Shown: positions 49,489-58,850 of the stretch, piece by piece
How the letters are laid out: every line of letters begins with the position of its first letter
How positions within the stretch are numbered: position 1 is the stretch's first letter
NCBI RefSeq assembly: GCF_000764305.2
Contig: NW_025944736.1
Span: 1 to 64,000, forward strand
Source of the DNA: Hyalella azteca
Taxonomy: Eukaryota; Arthropoda; Malacostraca; Amphipoda; Hyalellidae
Direction: 5' to 3'
DNA: 64,000 bases
Notes under the pieces: model-generated
Databases searched by the model: none
Told to the model about the DNA's origin: nothing
The model's input: only the letters and a program-made list of their open reading frames with translations
Program-made: the position numbers and the translations under genes

Positions 49489-49562
49489 GTGACCGGCGTG
49501 GTAGGTCGGGCAGACGTCGCTGCAGCCTTCGCGTTCCTCGCCTGCTTCTTGGCCTATCACAA
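49489..49562 (+). CDS. TMTC exon 3
   Basis: Acceptor TTGGGTTCAG, donor GTACGTG. Encodes VTGVVGRADVAAAFAFLACF and LAYHK. This completes the signature HTEAV-x-G-x-VGRAD, which is lumenal, and the helix that returns to the cytosol. The 74 bases leave phase 2, matched by either candidate start of exon 4. Confidence 0.9.
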
Positions 49563-49871
49563 GTACGTGTTCACTTTTGAAATTATTCTATTTCAGCAGT
49601 CAAGATCTTTATTATTATTTAATGCTCTAAGCACTCTATTAATTACGTCTTGTTTATATCAGTGCTCGAAATGATTTCAATTGTATTCACTTAAATCGTT
49701 CATTTTTTATTGAGGAGAGTTGTGTTACTTATTTGAGATTCCGAATTGAACCTTCCATTTTGGCATCATAATTAAAATTACATATTAGATATATTACGTA
49801 TTTCAATTTACAGAAACTGATAGTATTTATAGAAACTAATAGACTTATCAATGTATAGAAACTATAGAGAC

Positions 49872-50033
49872 AAAAAAATATAACTCAGTACTCACAGCAG
49901 TGAATGACAGAGAGCGCATTTTATCGTCGACGAAAACTTGAGGTCACGGATGGACGGACAGACGGACAGACAGACGGACATGGCGAGCACAATAGTGAAT
50001 TTTTTCCATAAATGAGAAAATGCGCTAAAAAGG
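49872..50033 (+). repeat. Dispersed palindromic repeat, copy 4 (TMTC intron 3)
   Basis: Same family as 28271-28424, beginning AAAAAAATATAACTCAGTAC and ending GAGAAAATGCGCTAAAAA. The central palindrome here is changed to CACAGCAGTG. It lies in sense orientation within the gene and is complementary to copy 5 at 53464-53613. Confidence 0.9.
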
Positions 50034-50700
50034 ATTAAACGTTAGCGTCTGATCGTAGTTTCAGGATTCAAATTTGAAGTTGATGCTGTAAAATTCACAC
50101 GATGAATGGTGATGCATGTTCAGCGATAAATTGCAAATTTCCGTGTTGGTTGAACAGGGCTATCGAGAGACACAAGCGCTTCTGCGATCGCGCTGCAGGT
50201 GAAGCGGAAAACCGCATCACTCCGCCGTCGAGTCTACGGGAATCGAAATATTTAGATGACCTGCTTCAGAGAAGAGAGGCAGGAAATTACAGCGCATCCG
50301 TAAACTATGCTAGCATCAAGAAGCCTATCAAGAACAATACAAAATTTAAAATGACGAGGAAACAGGGAAGCACGGCTTGCGTTCTCAAAGGATCAGAAAA
50401 TAATGCCGAGAGAAAGATTGTCGAGCATAAAATGAGATTCCAGTCAATTTGGGGCCTTAAAAATATTTCAGGCATGCTCTGGAGTGTTCTTGCGTATTCC
50501 CATGGAACACGCTGGAATAAAACACGCGCTTTGCCATCGTTAAAAATTAACTCTGATCCCATCAATGAAATAAGCCATATTAATTCTGGACCTAAGTGCT
50601 TCGCAAATAAATTGAAATCACGTCTGCCTTATCGTTGTCGTTCACTGAGTTGCCAACTGTGTCGACATCCACCCTCTTCAGCCTCTGATCGTCAGCCTAG

Positions 50701-50826
50701 ACAAGCCTCTCTCATGTGGAGCTACTTCTGGGCCGTCCTCGGCGTGCTGTGTAAAGAGCAGGCCATCACGGCGCTCGCTGTCTGCATTGTCTGGGATGTT
50801 TGCCTCACCTACAGACGATTACTTGG
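50701..50826 (+). CDS. TMTC exon 4 (possible longer form from 50158)
   Basis: The preferred acceptor is CCTCTGATCGTCAGCCTAG, which gives LAYHK-QASLMWSYFWAVLGV, then LCKEQAITALAVCIVWDVCL and TYRRLLG. That has the short loop and the LCKEQ-x-IT signature usual in TMTC proteins. However the same frame is open without a stop back to about 50084, and an alternative acceptor at 50157 (GTTGGTTGAACAG) also keeps phase and would add 181 codons rich in Lys, Arg, Ser and Asn. The donor GTATGA follows CTTGG in phase 2. The last 19 bases plus intron start are triplicated downstream (see 50808-51285). Confidence 0.8.
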
Positions 50827-51285
50827 GTATGATATCATCTACGTTTGCAAGCATTCAGGTATATTTTTTTGTTTTAAATTGAATACTTGCCAGGAACAAC
50901 TTTGTTCACGTTCGCCTATTTCGTGTAGGGAAATTTTTAAATTTTTCAACAATTTTTAAAAATATAGCCTACAGACGATTACTTGGGTATGATAATATCT
51001 ACGTTTGCAAGCATTCAAGCATATTTTTTGTATATAATTGAATACTTGCCAGGAACAACTTTGTTCGCGTTCGCCTATTTCGTGTAGGGAAATGTTATAA
51101 TTTTTCAACAATTTTTAAAACTACAGCCTACAGACGATCGCTTGGGTATGATATTATCTACGTTTGCAAGCATTCAGGTATACTTTTTGTATTAAATTGA
51201 ATACTTGCCAGGAACAACTTTGTTCGAATTCGCATATTTCGTTTAGGGAAAATTTTTTATTTTTTCAACAATTTAAAAAAATACT
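50808..51285 (+). repeat. Triplicated exon-4 end and splice donor, about 160 bp unit
   Basis: Units start at 50808, 50968 and 51127. Each begins CCTACAGACGATTACTTGGG (third copy with GATCGCTT) and runs through TATGAT, GTTTGCAAGCATTCA and CAGGAACAACTTTGTTC. Unit 1 contains the real exon 4 end and donor. In units 2 and 3 the same 19 coding bases are preceded by an AG (ATATAG or CTACAG) and followed by GTATGA, so each is a potential micro-exon. Confidence 0.9.
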
Positions 51286-51666
51286 GATGATTCGAGAAAT
51301 TTTTTAAAGCGAGATGAATTCTGGTAAAGCTGTTAGTCTCACTTAAGTTTGATTTATTTTATAAGCAACTTTTTTGAAAAGATTTGAATGTTAACTATAA
51401 GAAGCAGATCTGTCTCACAGTTTATGTTTCAATATTGTCAGATAATATTACTTTGTGTTCGTTTAACCAACAGTACATAACTGTTACTTTTCCAGTGGCT
51501 GTCAATTTATCGAATACTGTCAGCCAAAATTTCAGAGCGTAATGCATCGTACTCAAATTTAACTAATTCTGTTCTGAACTATGACATTTCTTTAAACAAT
51601 CACAATAATATTTATTGATTAATCAAGTTTTCACTTCATTTTCTGTCGTGTGATCACAGTGCGGGC

Positions 51667-51905
51667 GATGAAATCCTTCCTGATCCCGATTCAGGATTTC
51701 ATCGATCCCCAGCTAATCGATTAAATCCTTCCCGATCCCGATTCAGGATTTCATAGATCCCCAGCTAATCGATTAAATCCTTCCCGATCCCGATTCAGGA
51801 TTTCATCGATCTCAAGCTAATCGATGAAATCCTTCCTGATCCCGATTCAGGACTTCATCGATCCCCAGCTAATCGATGAAATCCTTCCCGATCCCACTTC
51901 CTTCC
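51667..51905. repeat. Minisatellite, 52 bp unit, in TMTC intron 4
   Basis: AAATCCTTCC starts units at exactly 52-base intervals (51671, 51723, 51775, 51827, 51879). Each unit contains the inverted pair GAAATCCT..AGGATTTC and GATCCCGATTCAGG. Four full units and a part. Confidence 0.9.
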
Positions 51906-52488
51906 CGATCAGCTGGGACAAATTTTGCCGGATGTTGTAGAGATTTGAGTTTGAATCTAATAGTCGATGCGCTTACTCCAACAGAGGGAGAGTTTTGGAC
52001 GAGATTCGAGCATTGCTAGTGAGAACAACCCAGACTTTTCTATTGGTAACTATAAAATAGTGTTTAAATTTAACAGTAGCGTTTCAGGAAACATTATATG
52101 TTATCAATATTGCTGAGTTGAATGCATGCATTTTTAACTATGAATAAAGTAATGAAAGGAAAGCAAATTCACAAATTCCTAAGTGAATAATATTCTAATA
52201 TTCCTCTATAATGTTAATATATATTATTCTCACTATTCCTCTGCCTGCGGTTACATAAAAATATTTTATAATTGCCAGCTCAGAGATAGCTGTCATGAAA
52301 GTATTATCCACATTAAATACCAGTTCTATGCTAAGTCGCGAATGGTTCTTTGTCATCGAGATTTGTATATTAAAAAATAAATCGAAAACAATTGCTGAAC
52401 GAACAAATGATGACGATGAGGGAACTTTTGTTTCAGAATCATTTCACGAACGACAAATAATATATGATTATTTTGTTCCCCCCAACGG

Positions 52489-52589
52489 GGTACCGGCGTG
52501 GTGGTGATACGAGTGACGATGATGGGCTCCCGCCCCCTCTTCTCAGAGCAGGACAACCCTGCCTCCTTCAGCACCAGCGCCACCACCAG
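52489..52589 (+). CDS. TMTC exon 5 (start uncertain)
   Basis: The frame reads GTGVVVIRVTMMGSRPLFSE and QDNPASFSTSATTR, matching the conserved lumenal segment R-V-x-x-x-G-x-x-P-x-F-x-x-x-DNPA-x-x-x-x-x-x-TR of the family. The donor follows CACCACCAG. Upstream there is a pyrimidine-rich tract (TTTTGTTCCCCCCAAC) but it runs into GGGG instead of AG. An in-frame stop lies about 30 bases before, so the exact start is unknown. About 40 residues that should precede this segment (a cytosolic loop and a membrane helix) are not found between exon 4 and here. Confidence 0.75.
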
Positions 52590-52684
52590 GTACTGCTCAC
52601 TCCAGGTACTGCTCACTCCAGGTACTCCTCACTCCAGGTACTGCTCACTCCAGGTACTCCTCACTCCAGGTACTGCTCACATGG
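52590..52684 (+). repeat. 16 bp minisatellite made of donor/acceptor-like units
   Basis: Five full copies and one part of GTACTGCTCACTCCAG (or GTACTCC..) start exactly at the exon 5 donor. Each unit begins GTA and ends CAG, so every junction is CAG/GTA. Which AG is used before exon 6 cannot be decided. The nearest one leaves the wrong phase; the second nearest keeps the frame but adds extra residues. Confidence 0.85.
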
Positions 52685-52867
52685 ACGTACCTGTTCCTGG
52701 TAGCCCAGAACTGCTGGCTGTTGCTGTGCCCGTCATCGCTGTCGTGTGACTGGCAGCTCGGCTCCGTGCCGCTCCTGCGACACCCGTGGAGTGATGCCCG
52801 AGTGCTGGCCTCGCTGGCACTCGGAGTCGTGCTGCTGCTGCTGCTCAAGCGAGCCATACAAGATCTC
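52685..52867 (+). CDS. TMTC exon 6
   Basis: Encodes TYLFLVAQNCWLLLCPSSLS, then CDWQLGSVPLLRHPWSDARV, a leucine-rich membrane helix (LASLALGVVLLLLLK) and RAIQDL. N-x-WLLLCP..L..DW-x-x-G-x-x-PL is a strong TMTC signature. The donor GTGAGA follows CTC in phase 0. Base composition is GC-rich compared with flanking introns. The exact 5' limit is blurred by the 16 bp repeat. Confidence 0.85.
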
Positions 52868-53463
52868 GTGAGAATTATCTTGATAATATTAACAATGGCT
52901 TTCATTTATGTTGTTATTATCTCTATGAACACATTTTTTTAATTAGACTTTTAGCTAAAAATTTATTACAATTCTTTGCAATAGATTCAGTGTATTTTTG
53001 TTCCAAAAAGTCACTGCAATTTCCTCAACGCATTCCAGAGATAAATTCGTTTCTTAAGATGGATTTTAGTTATAGGAAATGCCGGTCAATATACAGATGA
53101 TGAATTAAAAAGTAAGCGAAATTAATGCCTTTCTATATTAAAAATATTTAAATACACATAAATTATTCAAGTTGTCCTACAGTTTCGTTAAATCTTTTTA
53201 TAAAATAGTTTTCTCCTAAGCGTGTAGATTATTTAGCGTCAAAGATTGCATCATCGAAATTGTGATGTAAATTAGGCAAAGAATTTCTAATTTCATAACA
53301 ATTATCGTTTGTTAAGCTCCTTCATTTTAATCCTAGATGACAATTTGTTTCGTTGCTCGTTATCACTGGTTCTTCCAAGCATTCCTCCAGTGAATTACAA
53401 GTTGGTGGGCCGATTTGCAGCGATCTAACGAGCCATTGCCCCAAAAACGATAGGTTGCTACGC

Positions 53464-53613
53464 ATTTTTAGCGCATTTTCTCATTTATGGAAAAAATACA
53501 CTATTGTGCTCGCCATGTCCGTCTGTCTGTCCGTCCGTGACTTCACGTTTTCGTCGACGAGAAAATGCGCTCTCTGTCACTCACTACAGTGAGTACTGAG
53601 TTATATTTTTTAA
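53464..53613 (-). repeat. Dispersed palindromic repeat, copy 5 (inverted, TMTC intron 6)
   Basis: Minus-strand copy: TTTTTAGCGCATTTTCTCAT at its left edge and ACTGAGTTATATTTTTTAA at its right. ACGCATT occurs just outside both ends and may be a target-site duplication. Orientation is opposite to copy 4 in the same gene. Confidence 0.85.
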
Positions 53614-53706
53614 CGCATTACGGAGAGGGTTCTACGCATTTGCAATCCGTATAGTGTACTGAACCTATGAATAATTTTTAACGCCGGTGCAACATTTTGT
53701 TCGCAG

Positions 53707-53831
53707 TGTACAGAGGAAGGTCGAGCTCTACTGTGGTCGCTGGCTGTGATGCTGTGTAGTTTTCTGCCAGCCTCAAATCTATTCTTCCCCGTAGGCTTCG
53801 TGCTAGCGGAGCGCCTTCTTTATATTCCGAG
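53707..53831 (+). CDS. TMTC exon 7
   Basis: Acceptor TTTTGTTCGCAG, donor GTGAGT. Encodes CTEEGRALLWSLAVMLCSFL, then PASNLFFPVGFVLAERLLYI and P. LPASNLFFPVGFV-x-AER-x-LY-x-PS is one of the most conserved TMTC blocks and lies across a lumenal loop and helices. The split last codon is completed by exon 8 to Ser, giving YIPS-LGYC. Confidence 0.95.
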
Positions 53832-53871
53832 GTGAGTTTTGGCTGGTGCCACGTAAAGAGATATTATGATT

Positions 53872-54118
53872 GTTTGTAGTTTTCATTACAATACAAAAGT
53901 TGCATGTAAACTTTTTAGCAGTAACTGGCAGCCTAACGTCTGTTGACTTTTTGTTGATATTGAACGAGAAGTCTTTTCATATTATAAAACATTTGCGTTG
54001 TTTGCAATTTTCATTACAATACAAAAGTTGCACGTGAACTTTTTAGCAGTAACTGGCAGCCTAACGTCCATTGACGTTTTGTTGATATTGAACGAGAAGT
54101 CATTTCATATTATACAAC
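53872..54118. repeat. Tandem duplication, 127 bp unit, after TMTC exon 7
   Basis: Two copies share TTTCATTACAATACAAAAGT, GCAGTAACTGGCAGCCTAAC and TTGTTGATATTGAACGAGAA, with few differences. The first copy starts about 40 bases after the exon 7 donor. Confidence 0.85.
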
Positions 54119-57100
54119 AATAGCGCAACACATGACTTGTGCATTGATAAAATAAAATTAATGAGATCAGTTAACTGTGCACTCGAATTTTGCGGATTTT
54201 CGTCCATTACTCACGAATAAGATGAGGCAAGAGTAGAAGCATTCCGGGTAACTGTTAGTTAACACACGAAACAATAAGGCATAGCAACTTATCAATTGGG
54301 TGAAGAATGGTAATGTCAATTCATTCCTCGCGAAATTATTAGAATATCCATTGTCTATTTTTACGAGCAGCAACATGGTAAATAAACTGGTGAATTTTCG
54401 GACACTCTTCAATGTAAAAAAATATATTAATCGTATAAAAATCATTACTCGTCCATCAACAACCAAATATTGACGCATGTGTACAGTGTACTCATGAAGA
54501 GAAATAAAACAATCGAACGAAAAATATATACTTTATAATGTAAACTATCAGCGACTGTGAAATCCATTGATGAAAATTTGGCGGCATTTGTGAAAATTAA
54601 AGAACGTGAAGCTCTCTTCGAACATTCAGAACCGCTAGACGATAACATCGTGAGCCACGATTCTGGCTCGATGTTTGGACGGCGCAGGTAAGGGATTTAG
54701 CGTGGATCGCTCCCGCGAATTAATATCCACGAATGTAAGCTTGCACTCTGCGGGGCCGTTACTCTGGACGTCGTCGCAACCACAGGTTACCGTTTATCTC
54801 GAGCTCCACATGCAGATTGAACGGACCAAGTGGACAAGCAAACAATTTCCTCTAGGGAAATCGTGAGTGTGCATTCGCGAGTAAATCTCTGGCCACCAAT
54901 GAGACCCTGAAGCTTTTTCTTAGGGTCCTCTTTGCTCTTTCCTAATGTTCAAGGCGGTGTTTTTCGTCCTCTGTTCGAAGAATGAGGGTTGCTCACAAAA
55001 TTAATAATTCTGCAGAATTGCAGCCCGACAAAACAATAGCCAAAGTATCTCATATGCGCAAGCTAAGCTCCAATTAATATGGAATGCACTGAACCGTTAG
55101 GTCTCTGCATAGCCACATTTAATGTTAAATTTTAGAGGCATCTCACAATTAGAAGTTGCATAGAACCGACAAGCAATTATTCAAATGTTTAAATAGCTTT
55201 ATTAAAGCTAGTAAGTTCGGGTAAATTTATAGAAGCTCCATAGTTTTCCGACGTTAATCCGAGTGAACAAATGACGAATTGAAATACACCTAATGATGCA
55301 GACATGGTAAGTTTTAATGTCCTTCAAAATAAGGCTTCTCTATGTTCCTAAATTAATATTTTCCATATATTGTGTACTTGTGTGTGTGACGCTCTCAGTT
55401 TCTGCGCTCACAGCGTCCTATGGGTATCTAAAATATACCATCGAATGATTCGCTCCGTAATTGAATTTTAGACCTTGCCTGCTCGTATCGTGGATACCAT
55501 CATATTCCATTTGTACCTCCGCCGTTGCGTTCAATACTCGAATACATTTTATTCAATACTGCTCGTACTATGAAGTTTAATTTTGCCTTAAATCTTACAA
55601 TTTTCAGTCCGTATGTCCCACATTTGAAACACATACCAAAACTACCAGGATAACGCAGGGTTTTTGGGTGGTTGTTATAATGCAGTAACCTGCGGTTATG
55701 TGAGCTGCAAATGCTATCTAATCTCTTTTAGATTATAGTCGTGGATTGGATGTAGAACCGGTTTGACACCTGTGTGGTGTGTTGGTAGAGGACCTATGTT
55801 ATTACTTTTTTTGTTGGATGCTTTATGCATGTAAGGTAATCAGCTAGTATTTATGTAAATGATGGGTGGAGGTTGAGTAGACTGACTTTGTTTTTTGGTT
55901 CGGTATTACAAACCAAACTGTTGGTCTTTGTCACATCGTGTAGTACTATGTCTGTAGGGTGTCGTTATGTAAGATGTATGACGAGTATTTCGTAGAATGT
56001 GGCTAATGCTGTGTTTTCCTCTTCGTTTCCTAAAACCGTGTTTTCTAACGATGTGTATGCTCTGAGTGGTGAGAGGTGTTCGAATAATCTGTTTAAAATT
56101 TTATCAAAAAGCCGTCCGTGTATCTCTAGTTGTGAAATGGGGTCAATAGTTTTGGACTTGTGTTGTGCTCATTACACCAGCATGGCTGAATGACAGTAGC
56201 ACTGGCATTGGACAGTGGCACATGCAAGCGGCGCTGGCGCTAGCTATTGAAGTTGGGCGGCAAGCACTACTGCGTCTAGCGTAATCTGAGGCACAACCGT
56301 TGACTACAAATTTAACTTTTAAACTGGTCCTATAGAGCCAAAGTTAGCCTAAACATGCACAGCTACACTTTACCACTGAGCTACTCGGGGCCGTAGGCCA
56401 CGCAGAAATACCGTAAGCTACTTCAGTCTCGTACTGCTTGCATCCACGTGCATCATAGCGTCGAAATTCCACAGCCACTACTCGAAACCAGCCGATCATG
56501 GCCCTAAATCCGCACTTGCCTCGACCTCGACCGCACTTGCCTACCTTGCTGAAGCTAATGACCGGCTCAACCTCCTCACTTGCCTCACCTCCCCACCTTA
56601 CTGCAGCCTAATAGGTTATATTTGTCCCGATTAGGATTGCATGAGTTGAATGTTGGGGTGAGTGCGGAGGTAAGGCTACGCTGGGCTTGCTCATCCATGA
56701 AGACGAGACTGACTTGAGATGTGGCTGTGGACTATGACTCAAAGCTGTTAACTTCATAGACCACTTTGCTTTCTAGAGTACTTGGTTATGAATAGGGATA
56801 TGAACTATAGTGTGAAGTTGAGACCTGCTGGCTTCCAGCACGCACCCCATATAGTCGACATAGAGCGCTAGCAACAGAACAAACGACGCTAAGTAATGAA
56901 AGTGTAGTTAAGAAATGGTCAAGTTTTTGTGACTGTTGTGCTCTAATTGCAGAGTTATCTCGTATGTTCTATTATTAAAAATTAAAAATGGCACTGTACT
57001 CACATTGTGCTAAGAAGAAGCTGCATGAAGCATCATGTAATAAATTACGCTTTGTGTTGAACACGAGTGCTTACACGGATCGTTGTTGTCACGCTTAGTG

Positions 57101-57593
57101 CTGCACACGAGTGAACACACACATTGTACGACAATAATTTTCTGTAAGACTGTAGACAAACAGAGTTATGTACGTAAATATTGTCTACTCAATAATAGGG
57201 TGGTTATTGTTTAGACCGTCGAAAAGAATATGAAGTATGTTCAATCATATGGATGGATAATAGATACACTACATTTCCAGTATCGGAGAGCAGAGCAGAT
57301 GATGCTGTCGCATTTTCACTTAGCTTGTGAAACGCGTTTCATAAGCGTTCACGGATCGGTGAGACCTGCGTGCAAGAACCAGCAGCGTGAGTACGTGGAA
57401 TGCTCAGATCGAGTTGGAATTACGCACCTGAAGCGTTAATGATACACGCGAGCAACGCCCATCGACATGGACCACGACTGAGCATGAACACTTGCACAAC
57501 GTGATCAATCTTTAAACGGCTGATTCATGTTGGTCTTTGATTCATTGATTCCAAATTTTGTGTATAAACTAAAAGGATTTGAAAATTGTACAA
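54119..57593. other. TMTC intron 7, first part: no gene
   Basis: GC-richer patches at 54660-54850 and 56180-56600 have open frames of about 60 codons without recognisable similarity. TAGCTCAGTGGTAAAGTG on the minus strand near 56371-56388 resembles a tRNA A box, but no B box or cloverleaf follows. Confidence 0.4.
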
Positions 57594-57633
57594 CAATTTC
57601 CATCTCATATTGTATAATATGAGATGGAAATTG
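57594..57633. repeat. Perfect 18 bp hairpin
   Basis: CAATTTCCATCTCATATT (57594-57611), a 4-base loop GTAT, and the exact complement AATATGAGATGGAAATTG (57616-57633). No terminator-like or coding context; function unknown. Confidence 0.9.
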
Positions 57634-58364
57634 CATATCTACTCGTATAATATTGTGGTATTTTTAGAGGGAGTTGAATTACTAACCCTATCAAAATTTG
57701 GATGCCTGTCAGCCGCTGGCTCAGGGTCGCCCCAAATTCATTTTACGGTGTAAATTAGAAGCTCTATGTCCGCTTTAGGTTCCGGTTGCCGGAGCGAAAT
57801 AAGCGCCGAAAGAGAATCTTTTGAAATACCCGTCGAGCTTGGGGCGATCGTGGGGCGCACGTGTTGTAGATAACGCAACGCAAGCATGTCTACGTACACG
57901 CAATGCAAGAGTGTTGAAACGCTAGCGTGTTGATAAGTTCGTACCCATGCACAATGCACATGCAGCGCCATGCACAACTAATGGCAGGGGGCTAGTAACG
58001 CTCGCGCTATAAGAACTCAGGCCAGCTACTGAGCAGGGTAAGCCAATGGTGGCCTGGCCAGCCGCTAATTTCGTGTGTCATTTGACCCTTATATTTTTTC
58101 CCATGAAACTACCCAAAATAGCTCCTACTGGGCGGCTAATTATGAGATGCGGCCATTTCACATCTGAATCATCTCTAATCCGAGACTGACAACCGAAACC
58201 AGACCGTCTGCCGCGGCTAAATTTTGACAGGGAAGTACTTCTATATTGCTCGAATCACTATTTGTATCCAGAATGAATTTGAAACAAGTTTATCTATATG
58301 ACCGAAAGGTGAGTTTGTCTAGGTTTCTAAAAATTCCTTGATTTGAGTGATGCATACTTTTTAT

Positions 58365-58850
58365 TACAACACTTCTCTTTAACTTCACTTCTTGTTTGTC
58401 TGTCTGTCTGCTACAAATCTTATAATCAAAATTTAACACACTTTTATTTATCCTATCGATCTGAAATTTTGTATACATGCGTAAAGTTGGAGACAATGCA
58501 TGAATCAAATGATGAAATAAATTATTTTAAGAATTAATTTTTTCAATATTAACATAATTGAAAAAATAATTTTGTCAGCTACAAATCTTATAACTGATAT
58601 TTGACACACTTTTATTTGTCCAATTTATCTGAAAATTTGCACACTTGTATGAAGTCGGAAGCAATGCATGAATCAATTAACAGAATAAATAATTTTGAAA
58701 AAATTTATACATTAAAAAAATTTGAGAATTTTTTTTTTATATTCAAAAATAAAATGAGAAATTCATTGTACATCTGTAACATTGGAGACACTGGATTCTT
58801 TAGAAGTGTTGTCTTAAAAAATTAATTTTTAAACATATGTTATTAATACG
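58365..58850 (+). repeat. Dispersed AT-rich repeat family B, copy 2, internally duplicated (TMTC intron 7)
   Basis: TTCACTTCTTGTTTGTCTGT, CTGCTACAAATCTTATAATC and TTAACACACTTTTATTTATC appear as in 49130-49465. The block GCTACAAATCTTATAA-x(8)-TTTGACACACTTTTATTTG then repeats at 58578, and the shared tail GTAACATTGGAGACACTGG follows near 58778. Confidence 0.7.

Noticed and set aside
56362..56398. Possible tRNA gene or tRNA-derived SINE (A-box-like TAGCTCAGTGG on the minus strand)
   Set aside because: No B box, no matching D-stem and no cloverleaf could be folded downstream.
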